Below are positions 1 through 6,743 of a DNA stretch of 6,828 nucleotides, in pieces. Under the pieces are notes generated by a model, which made no database searches, had not been told where the DNA came from, and worked only from the letters and a program-made list of their open reading frames with translations. The DNA is from Gemmatimonadaceae bacterium. GTDB lineage: Bacteria > Gemmatimonadota > Gemmatimonadetes > Gemmatimonadales > Gemmatimonadaceae. The stretch is from NCBI GenBank assembly GCA_025453855.1, contig JALOPO010000194.1, forward strand, positions 1 to 6,828. The letters run 5' to 3'. Position 1 is the first letter of the stretch. Every line of letters begins with the position of its first letter. A program made the translations under genes and the position numbers.

Positions 1-683
1 TCGGCGTTGAGCACCCAGCGCGAGGCGGCGGTCGCGTTGCGGAAGAGGCGCGCCTTGTCGCCGTAGTACGCCTCGAGCGACGGATAGCGATCGAGATGAT
101 CCGGGGCGAGGTTGGTCACGATGCCGACCGTCGGTGCGATGCCCGGCAGGTCGTGCAGCTGGAAGCTCGACGTCTCGAGCGCGGCCCAGGTGGGCGGCGC
201 GTCGCGCAACGCGTATTCCGCCAGCGGCGTGCCGATGTTCCCCGCGTCGACGGCGTCGTGTCCGAGCGCACGCAGCAGGTGCCCGACGAGCGCGGTGGTG
301 GTCGTCTTGCCGTTGGTGCCGGTGATCGCGATGTAGCGCAGCGCGGGCAGCGCCTGCAGCGCGACCTCCAGCTCGCCGACCACCGGAACGCCGTGCGCGG
401 CGGCGGTGGCGAGCGGCGGCGCCGTCGGCGGCACGCCCGGACTGGCGACGACGAGCGCGGCGCGCGCGATGCGCTCGAGATCGTGCCCGCCGGTGTCGAC
501 GTGGGCGCCGGTGGCGCGCAGCGCCTGCGCGGTGCCGAGGATCGCGTCCCCGGTGCCGGCGTCGGAGGCGTACACGGCGTGACCGTCGCGCCGCAGGAGC
601 ATGGTGGCGGCGCGCCCGCTGGCACCGAGGCCGATGACGGCGACCTCGCCGGGCGCGCGACCGAGCCGCTCGAGGAGGCGCAT
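1..683 (-). CDS. murD: UDP-N-acetylmuramoylalanine--D-glutamate ligase MurD, N-terminal part (cut by left window edge)
   Basis: Cytoplasmic ATP-dependent ligase that adds D-glutamate to UDP-MurNAc-L-Ala. The reading frame is open from the ATG at 683 to the window edge and gives 227 residues, about half of a normal MurD. Visible landmarks are the N-terminal nucleotide-binding loop GLGASG (18-23), the ATP P-loop GTNGKTT (122-128), NIG (149-151), the ETSSFQL stretch (170-176) with the catalytic Glu, DHLDRY (195-200) with the conserved His, and Lys210 in YGDKARLF, the expected carbamylated lysine. The C-terminal domain lies outside the window. The start is 5 nt after the mraY stop with no clear Shine-Dalgarno sequence, so translation is probably coupled to mraY. 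The ETSSFQL and DHLDRY pattern separates it from MurC, MurE and MurF. Its cluster position, directly after mraY, agrees. Confidence 0.96.
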   Translation of the reverse strand, partial: MRLLERLGRAPGEVAVIGLGASGRAATMLLRRDGHAVYASDAGTGDAILGTAQALRATGAHVDTGGHDLERIARAALVVASPGVPPTAPPLATAAAHGVPVVGELEVALQALPALRYIAITGTNGKTTTTALVGHLLRALGHDAVDAGNIGTPLAEYALRDAPPTWAALETSSFQLHDLPGIAPTVGIVTNLAPDHLDRYPSLEAYYGDKARLFRNATAASRWVLNA

Positions 684-688
684 CGCCG

Positions 689-1831
689 TCAGCGCAGCTT
701 GAGCGTGGAGAGGCCGAGGAAGGCGCTCAGGATGCCCAGGATCCAGAAGCGCACGACGACCTGCGTCTCGGGCCACCCCTTCATCTCGAAGTGATGATGG
801 AGCGGTGCGCGCAGGAAGACGCGATGCTTCTGCGCGTACTCGAGGCCGTGCTTGCGCCGTCGGTACTTGAAGACGCTGCGCTGCAGGATGACCGAGAGCG
901 CCTCGGCCACGAAGACCGCACCCACCAGGCCGAGCAGGAACTCGCTCTTGAGCAGGATGGCGACCGCGCCGATCGCGCCGCCGAGCGCGAGCGAGCCGGT
1001 GTCGCCCATGAAGACCTGCGCCGGGTAGGCGTTGAACCAGAGGAAGCCGATCAGCGCGCCGAACATGGCGGCGCAGAAGATCGCGAGCTCGCCGGCCCCG
1101 CGCAGGTAGAAGAGCTGCAGGTAGCCGCTCATGTCGATGCGCCCCATCGCGTAGGCGAAGATGGCGAACGTCACGGCCGCGATCGCGCAGAGCCCCGCGG
1201 CCAGGCCATCGAGGCCGTCGGTGAGGTTCACGGCATTGCTCGCGCCGGTGAGGATGAACGTCACGAACGGCACGTAGAGCCATGCCAGCCCCGCACTCGC
1301 GGGGACGATGAGCCAGTACTTGAAGAACGGCACGGTGGTGCTGGCGCCCGGGAGCGTGCTGATGGGATCGAGCCAGAGCCAGAGCCCGAGCCCCACGCCG
1401 GCCACCACCTGCCCCGCGAGCTTGTAGCGCTCGACGAGCCCCTCGTTCTTCACGCCCATGCGCTTCTGGCGGAGCTTGAGGTAGTCGTCGAGGAAGCCGA
1501 TGCCGCCCATCCACGCCATCACCAGCAGCGCGAGCAGGACGTAGCGGTTCTCGAGCTTGGCCCAGAGGAGCGTGGGGATGATCGTCGCGGCGAGGATGAT
1601 CAGCCCGCCCATGGTCGGCGTCGCCCCCTTGGACTTGTGCGAATCGGGCGTCCCCTCGCGCACCACCTGGTGCACCATCATGGCGCGCAGCCGCCCGAGG
1701 ATGAGCGGCCCGACGAGGAACGAGACGAGCAGCGCCGTCACCGCCGCCGCGACCGCGCGGAAGCTGATGTAGTTGAAGAGGCGCAGCGCATCCCAGCTGC
1801 CCTGCAGGGGAGCGAACAGGTAGTGGAGCAC
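689..1831 (-). CDS. mraY: Phospho-N-acetylmuramoyl-pentapeptide-transferase MraY
   Basis: Integral membrane enzyme that transfers phospho-MurNAc-pentapeptide from UDP to undecaprenyl phosphate, making lipid I. The product is 380 residues, slightly longer than the usual 320-360. About ten hydrophobic segments are visible (near 27-45, 76-90, 96-113, 136-152, 172-193, 209-229, 247-268, 281-295, 298-315 and 360-377). Family motifs are complete: TPTMGG (71-76), the Asp pair in FLDDYLK (D115, D116), NLTDGLDGLA (202-211), FMGDTGSLALG (275-284 region, D277) and the cytoplasmic loop RAPLHHHFE (341-349). The start is a GTG at 1831; the product then begins MLHYLFAPL, as MraY proteins typically do. No Shine-Dalgarno sequence precedes it in the 22-nt gap after murF, so expression probably depends on upstream translation. 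HHH and DD motifs make WecA-type transferases unlikely. Confidence 0.98.
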   Translation of the reverse strand: MLHYLFAPLQGSWDALRLFNYISFRAVAAAVTALLVSFLVGPLILGRLRAMMVHQVVREGTPDSHKSKGATPTMGGLIILAATIIPTLLWAKLENRYVLLALLVMAWMGGIGFLDDYLKLRQKRMGVKNEGLVERYKLAGQVVAGVGLGLWLWLDPISTLPGASTTVPFFKYWLIVPASAGLAWLYVPFVTFILTGASNAVNLTDGLDGLAAGLCAIAAVTFAIFAYAMGRIDMSGYLQLFYLRGAGELAIFCAAMFGALIGFLWFNAYPAQVFMGDTGSLALGGAIGAVAILLKSEFLLGLVGAVFVAEALSVILQRSVFKYRRRKHGLEYAQKHRVFLRAPLHHHFEMKGWPETQVVVRFWILGILSAFLGLSTLKLR

Positions 1832-1853
1832 GTCGGGACGGTGGCGGGTGGCG

Positions 1854-3203
1854 TCAGCCGGCGGAGGCCCAGGCGGTCAGCGGATCGACGAGGCGCTCGA
1901 GCCGGGCGCCACGCGATCCCTTGAGCAGGATCGCGCTGTCCGGTGCGAGCGTCGACAGGAGTGCGGGGACGACATCGGGCGCGTCGTCGGCGCGGAGCAC
2001 GCGCGGATCGGTCGGTGCGACGCGGCGCGCGGCGTGCGCAAACTCGCCGATCGCGGCGATCGCAGCCAGCGGGCGCCCGAGCGCATCGAGGAGGATCGCG
2101 TCGTGCATGGCATCGCTGGCAGCGCCAAGCTCGCGCATGCTGCCGAGCACCGCCACCAGCGGGCGCCCGTCGCCGACCGCCTGCAGGAGGTCGAGCGCCG
2201 CACGCGCCGAGGGCGGATTGGCGTTGTACGCATCGTTCACGAGCAGCGCGCGGCCGAGCGGCTGCACCGCCGCGCGCATGCTCGGCTGCGGCATGCGCGC
2301 GAGCCCGGCGACGATCGCCTCCCACGGCCCCACCTCGCCGTCATCAGCGGCGAACCAGAGTCGCCCCGTGCCGTCGGCATCGAGTGCATGTCGCCGCGGA
2401 CGCAGCTCCCCCGCCTCCAGCCCCGCGACGACCACGCGTCGCGCGCGCCCCTCGGCACCGCGCGCGATCTCCGGGTGCGCCGACGGGGCGACGACGACGT
2501 CGACGTCATCGACCAGATCGAGCTCCTCGCGCAGCACGCCGGCGAGGTCACCGAGTCCCTCGAGGTGCTCCTCGCCGATGCTCGTGATCACCGTCACGTC
2601 GGGGGCGATGATGCGACGGAGCCGCGCGATCTCGCCGGGCGCGTTCGTCCCCGCCTCGACGACCGCGAGATCGGCCTCGTCGGGGAGCGACAGGAGCGTC
2701 TGCGGGACGCCGATCTCGTTGTTCAGGTTCCCCGTCGTGGCATGCACGCGGTACGCGCCACCGAGCGCCGCCGCGAGCAGCTCCTTGGTGCTCGTCTTGC
2801 CGTTCGACCCGCCGACGGCGATCACCGGCCGCCCCCAGGCGCGCCGCCGGAAGTACCCCAGCGCGCCGAGCGCCGCGCGCGTGTCGGTGACGACATAGAT
2901 CGCCACGCCCAGCCCCGCCGCGCGCGCCGGATCGTCGACGACGAGCGCCTGTGCACCGGCGCGCACCGCGTCGGCCAGGAAGTCGTGCGCATCGAAGCGC
3001 TCGCCGCGCAGCGCGACGAAGAGCGTCCCGGTGCGGATGGTGCGCGTGTCGGTCTCCACGCCCACGAGCTCGCGCGGGCCACGCGGCAGCGCGCCGGCGG
3101 CGACGCCCGCGAGCGCGTCGGCGACGCGATCCATCGTCCAGAAGTGCCGGCCGGTGACCTCGTAGGCGATCGTGCTCGCGACGCCGGGACGCGTGGTGCT
3201 CAT
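1854..3203 (-). CDS. murF: UDP-N-acetylmuramoyl-tripeptide--D-alanyl-D-alanine ligase MurF, atypical active-site region
   Basis: Cytoplasmic ATP-dependent ligase expected to add D-Ala-D-Ala to UDP-MurNAc-tripeptide, making the MraY substrate. The product is 449 residues from the ATG at 3203, chosen because a GAGGG box lies 7 nt upstream and the gene then starts 10 nt after murE; the frame stays open to 3353 but only inside murE. Landmarks: TDTR (51-54), P-loop GGSNGKTSTK (131-140), NLNNEIGVP (159-167), VEAGTNAPGEI (182-192), GEEHLEGLG (210-218), NDAYNANP (323-330), GSMRELG (354-360) and LLKGSRG (426-432). Two departures stand out. Around residue 291 about 25-30 residues, normally the LPLPGRHNxxNALAA-like stretch with the HNxxN ATP-site motif, are absent. 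Glu227 (GVLREELDLV) sits where the family has the carbamylated Lys (AKGEI or REKLALL). The frame is otherwise intact. Identity is sure; full activity is not. Confidence 0.94.
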   Translation of the reverse strand: MSTTRPGVASTIAYEVTGRHFWTMDRVADALAGVAAGALPRGPRELVGVETDTRTIRTGTLFVALRGERFDAHDFLADAVRAGAQALVVDDPARAAGLGVAIYVVTDTRAALGALGYFRRRAWGRPVIAVGGSNGKTSTKELLAAALGGAYRVHATTGNLNNEIGVPQTLLSLPDEADLAVVEAGTNAPGEIARLRRIIAPDVTVITSIGEEHLEGLGDLAGVLREELDLVDDVDVVVAPSAHPEIARGAEGRARRVVVAGLEAGELRPRRHALDADGTGRLWFAADDGEVGPWEAIVAGLARMPQPSMRAAVQPLGRALLVNDAYNANPPSARAALDLLQAVGDGRPLVAVLGSMRELGAASDAMHDAILLDALGRPLAAIAAIGEFAHAARRVAPTDPRVLRADDAPDVVPALLSTLAPDSAILLKGSRGARLERLVDPLTAWASAG

Positions 3204-3210
3204 GCGCGCG

Positions 3211-3215
3211 CCCTC
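3211..3215 (-). promoter_or_regulatory. Ribosome binding site of murF
   Basis: On the minus strand the sequence reads TGAGGG then seven G/C bases then ATG. GAGGG matches the anti-Shine-Dalgarno core and overlaps the murE stop codon TGA. The spacing of 7 nt to the ATG at 3203 is ideal and fixes this ATG as the murF start over the longer upstream extension inside murE. Confidence 0.75.
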
Positions 3216-4689
3216 ATGCGGTGGCACCCACGATGCCGGCGACGATCTCCGCCTCGTCGAACGGGAGCCTCTCGGTGCCGCGGATCTGGTAGGTCTCGTG
3301 GCCCTTGCCCGCGAGAAGGACGAGATCGTCGGGGCCGGCAAGCGCGATGGCACGCCCGATCGCGGCGCGGCGATCCTCGATGCGCTCCCAGTTCGATCCC
3401 GGCATCCCGGCGACGATGTCGTCGAGGATGCGCTCGGGGTCCTCCGTGCGCGGATTGTCGCTGGTGACGACGCTCCAGTCGGCGAGTTGCGCGGCGATGC
3501 GCCCCATCTCGGGGCGCTTGCCGCGATCGCGATCGCCGCCCGCCCCGAAGACGGCGATCACGCGGCCCGGGGCGAACGGACGCACCGCGTGGAGCGCGCG
3601 CTCGAGCGCGTCGGGGGTGTGCGCGTAGTCGCGCAGCACGGCGGGGACGGTGCTCAGCCGCTCGAGGCGCCCGGGCACCTGCGGGAGCGAGTCGAGGCGC
3701 GCACCGACCTCCGCCAGCGGCATGCCGAGCGCGATCGCGACCGCCGCCGCACCGGTGGCATTCTCCACCTGAAAGTCGCCGAGCAGCGGGAGCGCGACGC
3801 GCGCCGTGGTGCCATCGCGCATGCGCAGCGTGAAGTGGCTCCCCTGCGGCGTGTAGCGCGTCTCGTGCGCCGAGAGGTGCACCGGCAGCCCCTTCACGCT
3901 GAAGCGGATCTTCCCGTGCGGCACCTCGCGCAGGTGCGTCCACGCCGGATCGTCGGCGTTCACCACCACCTCGCCCTCGGGTGCCACGAGCTCGAGCAGG
4001 AGCGCCTTGGCGGCGAAGTAGGCCTCCATGGAGCCGTGGTAATCGAGGTGGTCGCGCGTGAAGTTGGTGAACAGCACGGCGTCGAAGCGCACGCTCTCGA
4101 GCCGCGACTGGTGCAGCGCGTGCGAGCTCGCCTCCATGGCCACCGTGCGCACGCCGCGGTCGACGAGTGCGCGCAGCACGCGCTGGAGCTCGAGCGGGCC
4201 GGGCGTCGTGAGCCCGCTCCCGCCGTCGAGCGGCTCGCCCTCGCTCCCGACCAGCACGCCGAGCGTGCCGATGCTCGCGGCACGCGCGCCGTCGCGATCG
4301 AGGAGGTGCCGCAGCATGCCGACCGAGGTCGTCTTTCCGTTCGTGCCGGTCACGCCCACCAGCTGCAGCTGCGACGCGGGGCGCCCGTACCATGCGGCGG
4401 CGACCACCGCGACGGCGCGCCGCGTGTCGCGCACGACGATCGCCGGCACCGTCGCCTGACCGATGTCGCCGACCATCACCGCCGCCGCGCCCTTGGCCTC
4501 GGCCGCGCCGATGAAGCGATGCCCATCGACGGCGTGGCCCTGCACCGCGGCGAAGAGGCCGCCCACGACCACCGCTCGGCTGTCGTCGGTGAAGCCGGTG
4601 ACGGCGGCGGGAATCGCGCCGCGCACCTCGACGAGCAGGTCGTGCGAGGCGAGCGCGTCGAGGAGGCGCGTGATCGGGACGAGCGTCAT
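3214..4689 (-). CDS. murE: UDP-N-acetylmuramoyl-L-alanyl-D-glutamate--2,6-diaminopimelate ligase MurE
   Basis: Cytoplasmic ATP-dependent ligase adding the third residue of the peptidoglycan stem peptide. The product has 491 residues, normal for MurE. Seen in order: TDDSRAV (34-40) of the UDP-binding domain, P-loop GTNGKTT (115-121), TTPG (161-164), MEASSHAL (185-192), FTNFTRDHLDYHG (207-219), Lys228 in FAAKALL (the expected carbamylated lysine), GDFQVEN (304-310), YAHTPD (355-360), SDNPRTEDP (410-418) and GKGHE (461-465). The DNPR sequence is the known signature of meso-diaminopimelate specificity; lysine-adding enzymes differ at the Asn and Arg. The ATG overlaps the ftsI stop as ATGA, with no Shine-Dalgarno sequence upstream, which points to translational coupling. 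It is the third gene of the visible operon, directly followed by murF, whose product uses the MurE product. Confidence 0.98.
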   Translation of the reverse strand: MTLVPITRLLDALASHDLLVEVRGAIPAAVTGFTDDSRAVVVGGLFAAVQGHAVDGHRFIGAAEAKGAAAVMVGDIGQATVPAIVVRDTRRAVAVVAAAWYGRPASQLQLVGVTGTNGKTTSVGMLRHLLDRDGARAASIGTLGVLVGSEGEPLDGGSGLTTPGPLELQRVLRALVDRGVRTVAMEASSHALHQSRLESVRFDAVLFTNFTRDHLDYHGSMEAYFAAKALLLELVAPEGEVVVNADDPAWTHLREVPHGKIRFSVKGLPVHLSAHETRYTPQGSHFTLRMRDGTTARVALPLLGDFQVENATGAAAVAIALGMPLAEVGARLDSLPQVPGRLERLSTVPAVLRDYAHTPDALERALHAVRPFAPGRVIAVFGAGGDRDRGKRPEMGRIAAQLADWSVVTSDNPRTEDPERILDDIVAGMPGSNWERIEDRRAAIGRAIALAGPDDLVLLAGKGHETYQIRGTERLPFDEAEIVAGIVGATA

Positions 4690-6743
4690 GGGGCGCGATG
4701 CAGCCGGACGAGCGCGCCGGCACGGGCCGAGCTCCCCGCCACGGGTGAGGTGCCGTCGGCGGCGGCGGAGTCGATGGCGACGCGGAAGCCCGCGCGATGC
4801 AGCGTGTAGACGGCATCGCGCAGCGGAAGCCCGGTGACGTCCGGCACCGCGCGCGCCGGCGACGGCGCCACCGGGCGCTCGCCGCCGGCCGACGCGAGCG
4901 CGATCACCACCGGCACGAGCCCGTCGCCCGCATCGGTGATCGGTGGCCGCACGCGACGCACCGGCATGCTCGCGACGCGCTCGCCGACATCGACGCCGGT
5001 CGCGCTGTCCACGGGAACGGCCGACGCGAGTCGCACCTGCGACAGCCGGCGCCGGTCGATCCCCGGCGACGGCGAGGCGAGCGCCCCCTCGACGATCGCC
5101 TTGAGCACCGGCGCCGCCACCTTGCCGCCGAAGATCTGCTTGGTGGGACGATCGATCTTCACCAGCACCACGAGCTGCGGATCATCGGCCGGGAAGATCC
5201 CGACGAAGCTCGACACGTACTCGTTGGGCACGTACGCGCCGTTCCGCGCACGGCGCGCGGTGCCGGTCTTGCCGGCGATGCGGAAGCGCGAGACGCCGGC
5301 GTCGCGCGCCGTTCCCGCCTCCACCGTCCCGACGAGCACCTGCAGCAGCTCCTTCGCCGTGGCTTCGGGGAAGACGCGTCGCACCGTGCGCGGCGTGTGC
5401 GTCCACACCGCGCGCCCATCGGGCGCGGTGATGCGCTCGATGAGCGTCGGTTCGAGCAGGAGGCCGCCGTTCGCGATGGCCCCGTAGGCGAGCGCCACCT
5501 GCAGCGGCGTCACGAGGAGCTCGTAGCCCATGGCCAGCGAGGCCGCACTCTGGCGGCTCCACTGCCCCGGCGGACGCACGAGCCCCGGCGACTCGCTCGG
5601 ATAGCCGACGCCCGTGTAGGCACCGAAGCCCAGGTCGCGCAGCAGCTCGTAGTGCCCCTTGTCGCCGAGGCGATCGCGCAGCTGCACGATCCCGATGTTG
5701 CTCGACTCCTGCAGGATCTCGGCGACGCTCATGCGCGCCGCCTTGTGCGCGTCCTCGAGCGGGCGCCCGCCGTAGTTCCAGCGCCCGTTGTAGGTGTTCA
5801 GCACCTCGTCCCAGCGCGTGCGGCCATTCGCGCGCAGGCGCGCGGCGATGAACGGCTTGAGCGTGGAGCCGGGTTCGTAGACGTCGGTGACGGCGGTGAG
5901 CTTGGGTGCCACACCCGTGGCACCGCGGCTCGCCAGCGCCCGCACGCTCCCCGTGCGCGGATCGAGCACCACCACGTCGCCGCCTTCGGCGCCGTTCTCG
6001 GCGATCGCGTCGGCGAGCGCGCGTTCGGCGATGTCCTGGATCGCGTAGTCGACGCTCAGCACGACCGTGTTGCCCGGCACCGGCGTCACCACCGGCGCAT
6101 CGGGCGAGCCGAGCTTGTCGCCGCGTCCGGTGCGGATCAGCTCCCGCACGCCGCTCGTCCCCTGCAGCACCGAATCGAGCGACAGCTCGAGCCCCGAGCT
6201 GCCGCGACCATCGGCCACCGCGCCCACCACCGCGCGCACCCCGCGCGAGGCGAGCGTGACGCGCGCCATCTCGTACTGCGGGTAGACGCCGCGCGAGGCG
6301 AGCAGCGCCCCCGCGTCGGCCACCGGATAGCGCCCGCGGATGTTGACCCAGCGCCGCGTGGTGTCGAGCGCCTTCCGCACGTCGGGGCGCGGGACGCCGA
6401 GCCGCGCGAGTCGCTTCGCCAGCGAATCACGCGCCGGACACTTCGACCGGCGATCGTCGTCGCCCTTGGGCGGGCACGGCACCTCGCGCGGCGCGATGCT
6501 CAGCGTCACCAGCTGCTGGCTCTCCACGAGCGGCGTGCCGGCGGCATCGAGGATGCGCCCGCGCGGTGCGGGGAGCTCCTCCATGCGCACCTGCTGCCGT
6601 GACGCGATCGCCTGCCACTTCTTCCCTTCCACGAGCTGCACCCACCCGGCCTTGGCGAGGATCGCCACCGCGAAGACGGTGATCCCCCACTCGACGAGCG
6701 TGAAGCGGTCGCGCAGCGCGAGCAGCCGGTCACGGAGCGCCAC
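4686..6743 (-). CDS. ftsI: Class B penicillin-binding protein, FtsI/PBP3 type, with C-terminal PASTA domain
   Basis: Septal DD-transpeptidase that crosslinks peptidoglycan in the divisome. The 685-residue product has a short basic cytoplasmic tail, one membrane anchor (about 17-38), the non-penicillin-binding domain starting at APRGRILDAAGTPL (59-72), and a transpeptidase domain from about 225 to 555. The active-site set is complete: STLK with nucleophile Ser293 (in EPGSTLKPF), SSN (347-349) and KTG (492-494, in GKTGTA). A Pro/Ala/Val-rich linker (about 556-630) leads to a single PASTA-like domain (VPDVTGLPLRDAV onward, 633-684). The start is a GTG at 6743 with GGAGG 6 nt upstream; it overlaps the ftsL frame by 14 nt. 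A charged insertion near 88-106 holds Cys90 and Cys102, the only cysteines. SpoVD of spore formers has a similar PASTA architecture, but the position after ftsL favours FtsI. Confidence 0.96.
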   Translation of the reverse strand: MALRDRLLALRDRFTLVEWGITVFAVAILAKAGWVQLVEGKKWQAIASRQQVRMEELPAPRGRILDAAGTPLVESQQLVTLSIAPREVPCPPKGDDDRRSKCPARDSLAKRLARLGVPRPDVRKALDTTRRWVNIRGRYPVADAGALLASRGVYPQYEMARVTLASRGVRAVVGAVADGRGSSGLELSLDSVLQGTSGVRELIRTGRGDKLGSPDAPVVTPVPGNTVVLSVDYAIQDIAERALADAIAENGAEGGDVVVLDPRTGSVRALASRGATGVAPKLTAVTDVYEPGSTLKPFIAARLRANGRTRWDEVLNTYNGRWNYGGRPLEDAHKAARMSVAEILQESSNIGIVQLRDRLGDKGHYELLRDLGFGAYTGVGYPSESPGLVRPPGQWSRQSAASLAMGYELLVTPLQVALAYGAIANGGLLLEPTLIERITAPDGRAVWTHTPRTVRRVFPEATAKELLQVLVGTVEAGTARDAGVSRFRIAGKTGTARRARNGAYVPNEYVSSFVGIFPADDPQLVVLVKIDRPTKQIFGGKVAAPVLKAIVEGALASPSPGIDRRRLSQVRLASAVPVDSATGVDVGERVASMPVRRVRPPITDAGDGLVPVVIALASAGGERPVAPSPARAVPDVTGLPLRDAVYTLHRAGFRVAIDSAAADGTSPVAGSSARAGALVRLHRAP

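Noticed and set aside
304..316. MurE GDFQVEN (304-310) has Gln in place of the first Asn of the usual FNVxN motif (residue numbers).
   Set aside because: Gln at this position occurs in MurE proteins of other bacteria, as I recall, and the second Asn (310) is kept, so this is normal variation.
116..625. Minus-strand frame 116-625 as a separate 169-residue protein.
   Set aside because: It is an off-frame reading of murD. The correct murD frame starts at 683, runs off the left edge, and carries all expected ligase motifs.
1832..1853. The murF-mraY gap as a possible terminator or hairpin.
   Set aside because: No inverted repeat with a T-run is present, and the 22 nt do not fold into a convincing stem.
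3204..3353. A 50-residue N-terminal extension of MurF with an in-frame start at 3353.
   Set aside because: It lies almost wholly inside the murE coding sequence, its residues look like an off-frame reading of murE, and the ATG at 3203 has a well-spaced GAGGG box.
3200..4816. Minus-strand 538-codon frame overlapping murE in another phase.
   Set aside because: The product is Arg/Ala-rich without motifs, while the overlapping 491-residue frame is a textbook MurE.
1848..6602. Very long plus-strand open frames opposite the genes (1848-3467, 3172-4809 and 4797-6602; 539 to 601 codons), plus 791-1924 and 96-794.
   Set aside because: Their products are Arg/His/Asp/Ala-rich low-complexity sequence with no recognisable domain. 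They mirror the minus-strand genes, whose GC-rich third positions make antisense stop codons rare. The minus-strand frames have complete family motifs.
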